A DNA stretch of 64,000 nt from Salvelinus alpinus. Taxonomy: Eukaryota > Chordata > Actinopteri > Salmoniformes > Salmonidae. The translations under genes and the position numbers were made by a program. This document shows positions 23,876 through 58,713 of the stretch, piece after piece; within the stretch, counting starts at the first letter, position 1, and each line of letters begins with the position of its first letter. Where the stretch lies: contig NC_092100.1 in the NCBI RefSeq assembly GCF_045679555.1, forward strand, positions 31,931,106-31,995,105, written 5' to 3'. The notes under the pieces are model-generated. The model was not told the origin of the DNA. It searched no databases and saw nothing but the letters and a program-made list of their open reading frames with translations.

Positions 23876-24339
23876 TAAATGTTGTGGGAAGGGTCAAGAT
23901 TCCCAATGACATTAATAGTATTCACAAAGCAATTAACCTTTATCATAATCAGATTGATTGTTGGTCTTATACTTTACTAGATTAATAAACAAGTGACGAT
24001 GCGTTTCATAATGTAGGAAAGTTTAATACATATGTCTATTAACATTTTTACAGTAGATTATGTGAAGAGTGGCTTTCACAAATATAAATTATTTCGGCTT
24101 GTTTTCAAGAGGACAGGTCCAGGGACTGTAGCGTGGAGAAAAGGAAGGAAGGCGGTGTTGGTTGACTATTCCTTGTAACAGATCTACCCACAGAGGACAT
24201 AATACACAGATTCACCTGTGTAATGCTGTTTATCCTTTTCCCAATAACTTGTGGGGAGTTACAGAAGAACATGACAAACTAAACAATTTGTTCCCACCTC
24301 CAGTCTTCACTTAACAAGCGTTCCACAATCATCCATTGA

Positions 24340-25749
24340 GAAGTCTCAAAACATGACTGTTTAATACTGCATCATTGCTGTAGTTGAGTACACTAATGTA
24401 CATGAACCCATATACAGTATGAAAATATACACAAAAATAAGGCACAAATGGGAGAAGCACACCAAAACACCAGAAATCATAAGAACCAGAGCAGGGCCAG
24501 TCTCTGGTTTGGCACTGAACCAGATTGACCAATAACAGCTTGTCATCAACCACATTCGTAAACACTCAAATGTCCCTTTGAAAATTTACCAGAAGTTAGT
24601 TACATTGCTGTCGCTGGGAATCAAACAATCTTTTAACTTTAGAGAAAGAGAAAATGATTTCCAGTCTTCTCAAACATTGTTCAATACTTTTATGGGTGGA
24701 ATAAAGCGGTAGAGTGCAGTACTTCTAGTGCAATGTAAGATGCAAAAGTACCATTCATACATAAGACACAGAAATATGGTTGAAATAGCTTCATTCTTTG
24801 CACATCTACAAATAAATGTTATTAGGGATATTAGGCTTAAACATTGTCATAGTGTTCTTCTGAACCTTTGCACAAGGAATTACCTTAAATACTGCTTAGA
24901 AAGTTGTCCTTTCATTAGGTCCTCAACTTATCAGCGAGTAAGTGGTTTTTATCAACTTAAAGAAACTTGCAATGATGAATGTCTTTACAGAAGAATGATT
25001 ATCAACAGTAATGAGAAATTCTCATTAAAACCTTTTAAATAGTCATTCTGAGGACTAGGTACTGGCAAGCTGACTAACTTACTATTCTCCACTTCAATTT
25101 AGACATAAGGATGCACTCCCATTTGGATTTGGGGAAGAAGGTGCATCTCTTTATGAAATGATAGTTGTACGACCATCTCAACATTAAGATTCATAAACAT
25201 TTGAAGGTGAGGGTGACATGATAAATATGACATTTTTACAGAAACATTTCCTATGGACATCATAATGGCATAAAGCTAAACACAAAAAAGAAAATCAAAG
25301 TCATGGTTCCTTTGGGAATAATCCCATACCTCTAACAGTCAAAAAGGCCAAATACTGTAGGCACTTTTATGTTCCAAGATCAGTCAACATCAACCTTTTA
25401 GGCATTGTAAGCTTTCCCCAGATAATAGTCCATGGGACTAGTGATCCACAGGCATTTTACAGACTCATCACTAACACAGACTGATCACCTGTCATTTCAT
25501 CTAAAAAAAACAAACATCTGTAATAGATTTCAATATGGGCACAGACAGTTCACTACCACAGTCACACCTGGAGGAGGGGTTTGGAGTTTGGTGTTTGCTG
25601 GTAAACAGAGTATTTGCGACTGAGTGTGTGTCCGGCCAAGCAACCAGTGAGTCTAGCCAGCTCAGACCTGTCCTTCAGCAGCATGTGGAGTTCACACTGT
25701 GTTCATCACCTGAACAAAATACACTCATATTGTCCTTCAGCGGCAGTCC
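24340..25749 (-). other. chd2: chd2 3'UTR, probable
   Basis: A 1.4-kb AT-rich stretch after the chd2 stop without recognised repeats. The variant poly(A) signal ATTAAA lies at 24365-24360 on the minus strand. The Tc1 copy at 22377-23875 begins beyond it. The exact cleavage site is not known. Confidence 0.5.
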
Positions 25750-48313
<22,564 letters not shown>

Positions 48314-48363
48314 CGTTTTATCTTGAAAACGTTGGATTTGATGATCTTATGTGCTGGTATTTG

Positions 48364-49200
48364 CTGTCAAAAGTTAGAAGAGTGATGAACTATCATAAAA
48401 GTCCCATAAGATAGTTTCTCAGACAGTAAAATCCTTGACGTTACGAAATAAGACAACGTTGTGTTAGGCGTTTAAATTGGATATATATTAATATATAAAT
48501 TATCGATGGATAAATGACAACTGATGACATCCTGTAATTAAAAACCCAAGTGTTGAGAATTACAATTAGATCCACCGACCGAGCCACATGCACTAATTCT
48601 AACTGCGTCATCAGACAAAGGACGACCAAAATGTGATAAATAAAAATTCAATCGATTGTAGGCATTATAAAAATGTAAACATACCTATTCCATGTACAGT
48701 AAGGTATAATGAAGTATTAGATTCACATCCGCAAAGTAGGCTATAGACTATATAATACTCATGACCCCAAAAAAAGGTATTAAAAATAAAAGTTGAATGA
48801 AAATAAACATTAGGGGGAAAAAAACATTAATAGGATATTGAAGCTTCAACACAAGTGATCGTGAGACGAAAGGCTAGAGCTCTTCACAGAGCACACGAAA
48901 AATGGAGGCGCGCCATGGCTGCCAGACCTAGGCAGAGAAGACAACGACTCGCGCATACACTCAGTAAAACCGATATACACGACGAAAAACGAATAAAAGC
49001 AGTAAACCTAATCTACTGTTCACTATAGTACTAGTTATTTTAAATTAAAATATTAATAGAGCGGCATATTCCAGCTTGATTTCATGAAAAGGGCTGACGA
49101 AAGCCCAATGAATTGTTCCCCTTCCCAAGGCTCATCCGCCATCTAGAGCTCCTTCCTAGCTCTGAAAGCTTTGCCTTTGATTGACGTTATTTCCATTTAC
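48364..49200 (-). promoter_or_regulatory. chd2: Probable chd2 promoter and 5'UTR exon
   Basis: The first coding exon begins at an acceptor (tttgacag, 48364), so a non-coding 5' exon must lie upstream. A good donor GGAATAG|gtatgttt ends at 48685, giving a 321-bp intron. Sequence at 48880-49150 is GC-richer than its surroundings, with an AscI-type GGCGCGCC and two ATGG motifs (minus-strand TAGATGGCGGATGAG near 49133-49148, a YY1-like site). The start site is not determinable here. Confidence 0.4.
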
Positions 49201-50114
49201 CCCACACTCAGGTGATGTCCCAAAGTCCCACCCCCTTTATTTTGTATAAAAACGGCAAACCTATACTACATTTTTATTTCATAAAAGGTTGCTTCACTTC
49301 AAGAGGATAGCCTTTGCCAAAGTCATATCCATATATATTTTTTTATCAATAAGGGTTACATTTGTACAAAAATAATTAAACACTAAGACCCATCACTTCC
49401 TGCTCAGACAGGAAGTATGACTTCAGGAGCCATTTTAGAGGCAGAGCCTTGGCCACCATTTCAGTTCTTGCCAAAAGCTCTGTTTTAACTGTGTATTATG
49501 TAGAGCTATGTAGAAATGCAGAGTATTACTGTATGGATTAGCCAGCCCCTTCTCAATGGAATGTGTTGATCACTAGCAGCCATACCCTTTCATTTGACTT
49601 AAGTATTTTACAAAAAAATTATGTTTGCCAATTACGAGTCGGATTGTGAACACAGAACAGTCCTACAAAAAGTGTAGGAAGTAATAAAACTGGTCAAATA
49701 AATTAACCAGGGATATAAATGGTAAAAAAAAATTGCTACCTTGTTAAGTATTGCTCGTAATGGAGACAAGTAGCGTAAATGCTTGAGCAAAAAAAACTTT
49801 TGCGTAATAGGTGTAAAAGTCCAAAATAAAAAGTTGTGTAAACTATTATTTGCGTTTACCCGCCAATTCCCCCAATCTTATTTAAAGTTAGGAGGCCTAA
49901 TTTAGCTAGCACTATTAAATGTCCATTTAGATTGTACAAGGCAAACGTATCATACCTTCCAGGAAACAGGAGTAAATCGGAAGCCCCAGAAAATACCAGA
50001 AACTTGATTACATTTGAGTAAAATTGATTCAGTTGGAGAGAATTTTCACATTTAGCGAAAAGACAGTAGTCTTGTAACATTCTTGGGTAGCATATTGATC
50101 AATGAAAGAAAGTC
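48686..50114. other. Gap between the candidate lncRNA and chd2
   Basis: Contains the probable chd2 promoter (48.88-49.2 kb) and further minus-strand ATGG motifs (CTGAAATGGTGGCC and AAAATGGCTCC, about 49432-49470). A longer lncRNA end or an additional chd2 5' exon could occupy it. Confidence 0.4.
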
Positions 50115-50442
50115 AGAATAGAGAAAATAGCAATTTTATTTAACATAAATAACATCCTATTAGGAAATCACAGAAGTAGAAAAGTAGTGTAACTGAATTC
50201 AGTAAAGGAAACCATTACAATATTCAAACAATTGATTCCAAAGAATTGCCAGCACATCCATCCAAAGCACAAGAGTCCATGTCAAAGTTTTCAAAGTTAT
50301 TCCAAATGAGGCATCTTATCCAGTAAAATAAAATCCTGAAAAATCCAGTCAGCTTTTCAAAAATCCAATTAGCTCCCAAATCAACGCCGCCATCTTGATG
50401 ACAAAGCAGTTGTCTCCACTTCAATGTCCAGTAGAACGGGGT
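50115..50442 (-). ncRNA. Candidate lncRNA terminal exon with poly(A) signal
   Basis: The acceptor is tttcttaattccattaaag (50443 side); AATAAA lies at 50140-50135 with T-rich sequence after it. Motifs on the minus strand: CAAGATGGCGGCG (about 50387-50399), TTGGATGGATG and GTAATGGTTTCC (50218-50207). A 66-codon frame (50424-50224) opens here with no recognisable domain and probably is not translated. AAGATGGCGGC is also the YY1 DNA consensus, so the motif could act in DNA as well as RNA. Confidence 0.5.
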
Positions 50443-52599
50443 CTTTAATGGAATTAAGAAAAAGGAAATGAGTCGAAAACCCCAATTACATTTAATTAAT
50501 ACTTCACTTTTGTCCTAACCCATCAGTTGGAATTTGCCTGCGAAAATAGCTTCAACACCACCACAAAAGATTCCGATTCCAATGCTCAATAGCTAGCTGA
50601 AAGTCGAGTTGGTAATAAAACCCAAAGTTAAAATGTCTGTATCATAGCAGTATGCAGTGACAAATATCACAATTCAAATAAATCCCCCCAAATCCAGAAT
50701 GTTTATCTAAGAGCATTAAGGGCTGAATCCTTACTACCCATACAAATGTGTAATATGCAGACAGATTGGACAAAATGTGAATTTGAAGATTCAGCCCTAT
50801 TCGCCCCAAATGACCTTGTGCCCATGATTTTCAAATATGAACTTTAAACAATTAAGGGAATATTTTTTGGGGGGGATGGAATACTAAAAGTAATGCAAGT
50901 CAGCAGTTCAAATTTCCACAAAAGCAATAATTTAAAACCTTTGGAAATCTATGATTCTCACAAGTGTTTTAACAATAAATCTAAAGTCAAATATTATTAT
51001 GCTTTGTTCACCTGTTCCCAGGAAGTAGGAAACTCAAAACTACCCGAACGGGGAAACATTAGGAGTACAACGACTATTTCATACTTGGGTGCTCGTTATG
51101 ATTGGTTTTGGATGTCGGAAACTCGCAATTACGTAAATTCTGGGAGCTTTCCAGAGGTATCCCAGTCCCAAATTTCCGATGATTCCGAGAGCACACGAAC
51201 GCAGCATTATGCAATTTAATAGCAAGCATTCAACAAATTTTACAGCTGAATAATTTGAAAACAAGACAAAAACAGGAAATACAGGTGAAAGCTAAGCAAA
51301 TGGAATGTTACAAGATGTCTGTTAATCAAAACATATTACAGATCAGTATAACTTATAATTTTAGCATGGATAACGTAAAGTAGTTATTTATATCTGACAA
51401 ATCAAAATCGTTCATACAACCCATGGCTTGTGATCTACTTTTGAGATTACACTATGTTCATTAGAATAGATATACAATAAGGTGGTGACATTAATTTGAT
51501 AGGATTTATTATTATTTTACTGTCAAGCTAGGCGAAACTACTTAAACTGCCCACTAGGGGGTTCACAGGAATCAAATTGAGCACACGCTGGCATGAGTTA
51601 ATCTCATAATCCACTTTTGGCCAATTGACATTGATGAACTATTAGAGTTGTATCTAAACTACTGCTGCTTTATTTGTAACGAAACACAAAACTCCAACAA
51701 TAGTAATCATGCATGGAGTTAAACTGCACAAAATATGCTAAATGTGCTTCCTCTGCATGCACCCTGCCTCAAACTTCCACACATGACCAGCAGAGATTCC
51801 ACAAGGAAGAGAGGTAATCACAAAAATGAGAATAATAATTTTAATAAGAACGAGAATAATAAAAAGAGTTCTCAATCTATTACGCATTCACATGAGCCAA
51901 GAAAAAATAGAGGCAGGTTCCGACCCAAGATGTCAGTTCATGACCAACAAGTGAAAATAAAGTGAGGATTTTTGGAGGATCTTGCCAAGAAAACAACTGA
52001 ATTATTACGAGAAACCATCTCATATTCAAAGTACAAGGAAATATCCATCGGGCCTTTAGTTTGAAGTTCTAATTTAGTGGACATGCAAAGAAATCCATTA
52101 GTAGAGGTGGGTTGGGTCTAATTAATACAGGATTATTTCACATCTAACCTTTTTACTGAAGAAAAAAAGACAGCATGGCCTAAGTGTGATCATTTGACGT
52201 TTAGAAAAGTGAAATTCCTCCCGAATAAGTCAGAAAATACTGAATCATAATGGTAGTAGTAGGTAGGTTACTTTATTATCCCAGATAGGAAATAGGTAGA
52301 ATAGCATAATGCAGTAGTCTATGTATCATGTCAGAATACACTGACCAAGTGAAAAAAGGAGCTTCAATCTATTACGTTTAAAATTAAAGCTGATAATGAA
52401 AAAACAAACAAACAAAAAATACTGGAGGATAAATTTGGGCAGTTGTGAATAATTATAGTACATGTTGACCTGGCATAGGCCACAGGCAAGAGAAGAGTCA
52501 GGGAATATTTGAAAGTTGGAAGAAAGCTTCTTTAAGCATCAGGAGTTATCAACAATGTATGGCAACCTCCAGCTTCTAGGGGAAGTATGAGCATATTTG

Positions 52600-52800
52600 A
52601 AGTAAATCTTTAAAGGGCGAGTCCTTTACGCATCATACGCTAGCGTACCTGAAGACTTCGTCATTGAGCTTACTTTTGTTAGCATTGGCTGGCGAAACTA
52701 GCTCCAACTTCCTTCATACAGAGACATAAAAATGGTATCCACAAGTTCATTGGACGCTGGGTAAGTAGAAAAACAGAATCTCGCAGTATCCCTTTAAATC
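52600..52800 (+). repeat. Dispersed repeat fragment in a candidate lncRNA intron
   Basis: Contains AACTAGCTCCAACTTCCTTC, GAGACATAAAAATGGTATCC and ends with TATCCCTTTAAA, matching a repeat I associate with salmonid genomes. The GCTGG|gtaagtag inside resembles a donor but belongs to the repeat on the other strand. Confidence 0.45.
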
Positions 52801-53360
52801 ATTGTGATAAAATAGGATGCCCTTGTAACAGGGCTTCATATACCAAATTAAGAGATTAGTAACTTTAAACCATTTCAGCTTAATTTGAAGTGTCTGTTCA
52901 GTGGCATGTAACAATGAGTGATACAATTATAGCTTTCGCCATGCAGCAAAAAACAACAAAGGGGTAAACTTTCACTGGAATATACATATTTTAATAACAC
53001 TGCAAGAAGAGGTAGAATGTCATGGTGGTAGATCTCTGTTGATCTCAATTGGTTAAAATCAGTTTTCCAAATTATACCACATCACTGGGAATCCTACTCC
53101 CCATTACCAATAAATAGGCCTAGCTTTGGATTGTTATGGATGTTAAAGATCAAGTGCTATGTTTAAGGCCCTGTGTTTTGGGCAAACATGACATGCCTGG
53201 ATTTGGAATTTTATGTAAAAGTTGTTACTTCAATGTTATTAAACATAACTTAATGTTTTTCTAAGAAATCGATTTAGTACAGAGTATTGACATTACATAT
53301 ACGGCAGACATTTGAAGAAACATTCCATTTGTTACAGCACACAACACAGACTAGACTTAC

Positions 53361-53421
53361 ATAGCTGTCTTCTTACTTCATGGGGAGGGAATGGAACAGG
53401 CAGTCAGTCTATGTCTTGATT
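53361..53421 (-). ncRNA. Possible lncRNA exon 4 (45 or 61 nt)
   Basis: The acceptor ttttatcccttacag is excellent. Two good donors follow: GAA|gtaagaag (exon end 53377) and CTAT|gtaagtct (exon end 53361), suggesting alternative splicing if transcribed. Confidence 0.35.
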
Positions 53422-54745
53422 CTGTAAGGGATAAAATGAGAAATTAGGTGACCATCAAATACACCAGACCACGAGTTGTTTCATGAATACTCACTCATAC
53501 TGACCAAATATTAGAAAATGTGGTCTCTCGGAATGGAGTTCCTCATCTAGGTTTTTACTTGAATACCATTTTTGCAAACCAAAATACAAATTCCCCGAAA
53601 TGTGATCAGGTTTCCTAGTGCTATGCATTTTGCTCAGTTCAAGTAGTGCAGAATTATAAAAAAAATATGGGTTCCTGACTTTAAAAAAAATCTATGACCC
53701 CCCCAAGATGCCATTACAAAATTCTGCGACCCTAGTCTACGAGTTGGGACATTATATTACACCTTTCACCTTTTCAACCAAACAAATAATTTACAGATTT
53801 TCATCAAACATGTGTGTGTATTATCAATTATTATGATAACCATTCTTCATATTAACAGAATACAACATGGCATCTTCTTGATTGGTAATATTGTCAATTT
53901 GACCAATTTAGCAAGCTAGCTAGCTAACTTATTAACAACTTTAGTTAGCTTATTAGTATTACTTACTACATTAACTCATCTCATTCAACCTGAAACCTTC
54001 TAACTGATAAAGAACCTGAACAGACTTAAGCCATATAGCAATTTAACTGGTAAATACTAGCTTCCAAGGAGCACTTGAACACAAGGATAATACTACTTTT
54101 AGGATAACGATCATACATTTTAGGCCTAGGCTAGATTGAGTTGAGCCAAATTAATAGGCACATTATTAAAAGCCCTTTAATTCCCAATGTTCTTTACTTG
54201 TCTGAGATCATTTCTTTACTTACCCATTGGCTAGCTAGCCATTTTTTTCGTACTGATGTATGAATGTCAGTTAGTTCTCCCAAAAAGGATAAATAGCATT
54301 TTTTACAAGCACTTAACAGAGACCTTAGCAGAGAATCAAATTCCAAAAATAAGTCAACGCACAAAATGTGAACGTAACATCATCTGCGAAGATTTGAAGC
54401 AGCGTCGTGGTAGCAATAAGAGCTAACTTTTATAGTGAATAATATTGCCCTCTTGTGGTCTTAACAATCATAACACTGCTCACAAGTGTGTTCAGCGATA
54501 TTTTTAACGTATTTATTCATTGTAAGAAATGTTCCTATTTCCTCTTCTTTTCAAGTATTGAATGGGCACAGACTAAATAAATGCCAAGTGAGTACAAAAT
54601 GCAAATGTTACAATGTAGTGTTAGGATACACTGTAACACACACCCATATAATATTTTACATGGAAGAGATGTTATTCAAAATGTGTTGTTTTCAGGTTAT
54701 ATCTTCTTCTCAGTCTTTAATTAAAAGCGAACACTTTATACTTAC

Positions 54746-54805
54746 AAGTCTTGATCATTCCGATCCCCCTAGTCATCGATTTGGTGGACCACCCGGATGA
54801 CAAAC
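54746..54805 (-). ncRNA. Possible lncRNA exon 3 (60 nt)
   Basis: The donor GACTT|gtaagtat is strong; the acceptor tacttttgaag is weaker, after a long T-rich tract. The neighbouring sequence has no repeat signature. Confidence 0.3.
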
Positions 54806-54972
54806 CTTCAAAAGTACAAATACAAAAAGTGAAAACAGGCCAACAGCACAACCTATTGGTTAGTCTAATATAGCAGTCAGGAGAAACGTACTTGCTAAAT
54901 TAAACATACGCACTGTTAATAATTAATAGTCATAAAATGCCATCACAAGCTCAGTTTATTACACAAACCTAC

Positions 54973-55036
54973 CATTTTTCGAGTATCAAGACTTCGGTAT
55001 TCTTCTTAACCCCCATTCTTCAAACTTCAATGTTTC
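54973..55036 (-). ncRNA. Candidate lncRNA exon 2 (64 nt)
   Basis: Minus strand: tttcttttttcag precedes 55036 and ATG|gtaggttt follows 54973. Both sites are close to consensus, and the exon contains GAATGGGGG and ends GAAAAATG. The internal frame has stops, so it is not protein-coding. Confidence 0.5.
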
Positions 55037-56562
55037 CTGAAAAAAGAAATATACATGTTAGATTACAATGATTATGTCACAAAATCTGGCAGAATGCCAT
55101 ACATTGTCTGATACAAGAGATTCTATACATCTGTACAGAATTTCATATTCTAAATGTTACTACAAATACTACAGAGGCAACCATATACTCGAGCAACTAA
55201 TAATTCATTTGTGATCTAAACTCATTTGCAGAAGGCAACTTATAACCATTTACATTTTACGAATACATGCTTGTCCTAAAATACTATACTTTCAACTTGA
55301 AATATGCGTTGTGGCCATTTATCCAACAATTTTTGTATCAAAATGAGTAAGAATTGTTCATGGAACACAAAGATTAAACCGGCAACCAATTTATGACCAC
55401 AATATAGCAGCTGATCAATGATACCTTATTTAAATATAGTGTCCCTAAACATGGAAATCTTGAGACTTGCCTGAATCAATATCTCAGCATCAGGGACCTT
55501 TATATTAAGCTATAATAAAGATGATAACAGAGCATCAACTTGATTACATTAAATATCCATGAAACAAATCTCATCCTCACTGTATGGACATATTTCAATA
55601 ACCTGGTCAGGATAGCATTAAGTAGCTTTTGTGTCTTGGAAAAGGGTGTATTTCTTAATAATTCCTCTATGAAATCTGATCAAGTGAATCGTTCTGTATT
55701 TGTGAAGTGTGAAAAACCTACTCCCATAACTACTAAAATAATAACCCCAAAAATATTTATGGAATTATTTCAGAGACTTTTATTTCCATTCTGTAACACA
55801 AAGAGTTAAAAGCCAACACCCTATTTACAATTTTTTGAAAAATAGCTTATATATGCTCAAGACGTTGCAGTTAAATTTAAACATACAACTTGTGTTATGT
55901 GTAATGAAAGAGCAACATTATCGAACATATTGTTTAACTTCAAATTTAACTTAATAATTTTAACTACTGTTAAAATGAGCTGAAATATTAAGTTAGCCAT
56001 AACTATACCTGTCTGGAATGTTTTCCAGCATGTAACACCTAAACCTGGCAATAAAGCCTTTTCTAACAGATATATTTATTTGTATGGAAAAACATCGAAA
56101 TGCACTATATAATAGAACATCCCTTGAAATCACAATATAAAGCTTCATACTTTCATCTTACTCTCAACCCACTTAAATCTACATTTATTGTTAAGGTGTA
56201 ACGTTACTCAATTTAGTTAATTATCTGTCAATTTCAGACAAGGGCATTTGCCCTTTCAAGGACAAAGCACATTTTAAATGCGTAGGTTCTAGAACTCGAA
56301 AGTGTACCGAATAATAATGTTACTTTGTATTTGACTTAAATTAACGCAACACATTTTTTCTTTCTCCTATTCATCCCACGAATTAGAATTTCAACCACAC
56401 GAACATTAGGTCCGAATATTTTATTTGTATAATTCTTAACCGGGAACACACCATGGCCATTTTTACAACAGACCGTAGAACCCTCGCCCTTTCCACCATA
56501 TTGCCACATCTTCTAAACGCGCCTTTATAGGGGAAAACTGTTTCTGTTTTTTAGTTTCTTAC

Positions 56563-56820
56563 CCACATGTGAGAAGGGCGCTATCCCCCGTCTTCTACCC
56601 GCGCGACCGCCGCATTTCTTGCAGATTTTCGTCATTTTATCGGGATCTTCACCCTGACAGTTGTACGTCTCTGCCATTCTGTGCTGGATGCTGGTCTCTT
56701 CCGTCTGTCCTTCTCACTGGGTCTGCAAGAACTGTTATCCTATTCAATAGCTCTGCCCCCTCTTTTTCAACGTAAGCGCACACAACTTCCTCTGAAACAC
56801 ACCAGCATCCTGGGTAGCAA
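56563..56820 (-). ncRNA. Candidate lncRNA exon 1 and its promoter-proximal sequence
   Basis: The donor CACATGTGG|gtaagaaac is near-consensus. The region is GC-rich against AT-rich flanks. Upstream, minus-strand GCTACCCAGGATGCTGG (about 56800-56820) resembles a ZNF143/THAP11-type promoter element. The exon holds a 38-codon open frame starting at 56677 (MAETYNCQGEDPDK...KICKKCGG) that would stop five codons into exon 2. I do not recognise this peptide. The start of transcription is a guess. Confidence 0.45.
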
Positions 56821-56829
56821 GCAGAGCCT

Positions 56830-58548
56830 CTACTCTTAATGGTTTAGATAATTACTATAAAGCGATTTATTGAGGAAAATATGCAACATTGTGGCTCGAC
56901 ATTTATTTTATACACTTTTCTGAAATGTATCAAATGTTAAAACTAGGAGATACATTGCGGCAACATTTCCCTTGTATTGTCCAAAGATCTATGCTCAAAG
57001 GTTTACTGTCTGTTTTGCATTTAATGTTTGTTCTTAAGAAATGTTTTGTGTTTATGAGGCAAGATGTATAAACCAACTTCATTGGTGAAATAGTTTAGTT
57101 TTGAACATTAAACAATGCTGAAGTTGTGTTTTACTACCTCCTGTCCTGTATTTCATTAAATTTCAGTACACTTATTTCATCACGTGTTGCATAGCTAAAG
57201 GCTATTCAATTAAATAGTTATAGAACACAGTAGATATGTCAAAATCTACCAGTGTCAAACTAATATAGACTACCACATTTGTAATTGTTTGCCTATAATA
57301 TGTTGATGTAATTGCTTGAATTGATAATAATTTGTATTAATATTACAAATAATATGCATGTAAGAACCAATTGTATACAGATACAATTGAAGAATGTCAG
57401 GGAGAGACCATAATGGCGTTGCTTTGTGGGAAGCAGCAAAAACACATACGCCATTTTGAACTTACTGTTCAGTCCTCAGTACTCCACCCCATCACCGACC
57501 AATAAGATGTGAGCGGAACAGCTTCGGCTGTTTTGCAGTGGAAGATTTCCTGGAAAAATATCCACAGCCTAGCAACAAGAGTTGTAAACCCCCATTCCCA
57601 TGAAAAACGGCACCCGTCGTTCCCTCATTGGACAGATCACAGAAACTTATTTGCACAGGAAAAACAAAATGGTGCCAGTTGAACTAGAAGTTACCCTTCA
57701 CTATAGACCTGGGATCAGATTACCCTACCCAAACTGGGGGGGAAATATCTTATCCTGTATCAGTAGTTAGGGGCAAGTTCCACCTCCTGCTAAAATGCAG
57801 AAAGACACATTGTGATTTGTGATGGGCGAAAAGAGGATATATTAATGCAACATTGATCAAACTTGTTGTCATTGTTGAACATGACAAAATATTGCTTTTC
57901 TTTTTTTAACAGCCCATAAAATCATAAAGGTTGTAATTGGTTACACGTGCTTGCTTACACATGCTCTAGAACTAAAGTAGTGCCAGTTGATATGCCCATT
58001 TATGAAGTTCATGGTCATTTTAACTGCAACGTTTGTATTGTATTAGACAGAGAGTAGACCACCGTTTCCTGTCAGTAGAATTTTGCTGTAGCCCTTATTC
58101 ACTGGTTTGAATAACAGGTATCCAAGCAACAGTAACCAGATCTACTAATTTTCTGTGTTGGCGTCCGATTTACAATTCCTGCCGAACAGACAACAGATCT
58201 GATTTTTTTTAAACAAATATAGAGTTGTATTATTTTGATAAAACAAGTAGTGTGTCAGACAAAGAGTAATTGTTGTTATAAAATGAATACATTAAAAAGC
58301 AGCATTTGACAGCTCATACTCAATAGTTAGGCTCCTTTAGTCCAATATTGGGCTAACGTTACTCCTTAGTCCAAGGACCTTACATGTCTGTTTAAAGGGT
58401 GATTTGGCTCTGGAAGCCAAAGCTGCCAAATACTGCAGCTAAACGTGAATCGATTCTCAATTGCAGTAAGGTTCTAGAAACATAAATCCCTCTACTTTCA
58501 TATAACATAAAACTAATTTCACAAATGCAAAATACACACACTGTACAA
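56830..58548. other. Upstream flank of the candidate lncRNA
   Basis: AT-rich with scattered short frames. Holds the ATGGCG pair near 57.4 kb and a CCAAT motif. No gene recognised. Confidence 0.5.
57380..57480 (-). promoter_or_regulatory. YY1-like ATGGCG motifs upstream of the candidate lncRNA
   Basis: ATAATGGCGTT on the plus strand and CAAAATGGCGTA on the minus strand lie about 45 bases apart; a CCAAT motif (gaccaataag) follows at about 57498. They may be promoter elements or part of a longer first exon. Function is inferred from motif shape only. Confidence 0.25.
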
Positions 58549-58713
58549 CAGAGGAGGCTGGGTGGAGGAGCAACAGGAGGACAGGCTCATTGCAATGGCT
58601 GGAATGGAATAAATTGAACGATATCAAACACATCAAATATAAGGAAACCACATGTTTACTCCATCCATTACAATGAGCCCGTCCTCCTATAGCTCATCAA
58701 CAAGCCTCCACTA
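58549..58713. mobile_element. hAT-type MITE, short copy
   Basis: Left end CAGAGGAGGCTGGGTGGAGG and right end CTCATCAACAAGCCTCCACTA; shares GGCTGGAATGGAA and CATTACAATGAG with the element at 20248. A clean target duplication was not found. Confidence 0.7.

Larger units (their letters stand above)
50115..56820 (-). ncRNA. Candidate lncRNA upstream of chd2 (CHASERR-like), whole span
   Basis: On the same strand as chd2 and directly upstream of it, I see a chain of spliced-exon signals: exon 1 ending at 56563, exon 2 55036-54973, possible exons 54805-54746 and 53421-53361 or 53377, and a terminal exon about 50442-50115 with AATAAA at 50140-50135. No long conserved reading frame runs through them. 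In mammals CHASERR lies just upstream of CHD2 in the same orientation and represses it in cis; from memory its conserved last exon is rich in AUGG motifs. The terminal exon and exon 2 here contain ATGG-type motifs (AAGATGGCGG, GAATGG, GTAATGG). Assignment is by position and motif, not by alignment. Confidence 0.5.

Noticed and set aside
50224-50424. 66-codon frame in the candidate lncRNA terminal exon
   Set aside because: No family resemblance; hydrophobic composition and position fit chance; kept only as a note.
52733-52770. Plus-strand donor-like GCTGG|gtaagtag
   Set aside because: It lies in a dispersed repeat and on the opposite strand to the local transcript.
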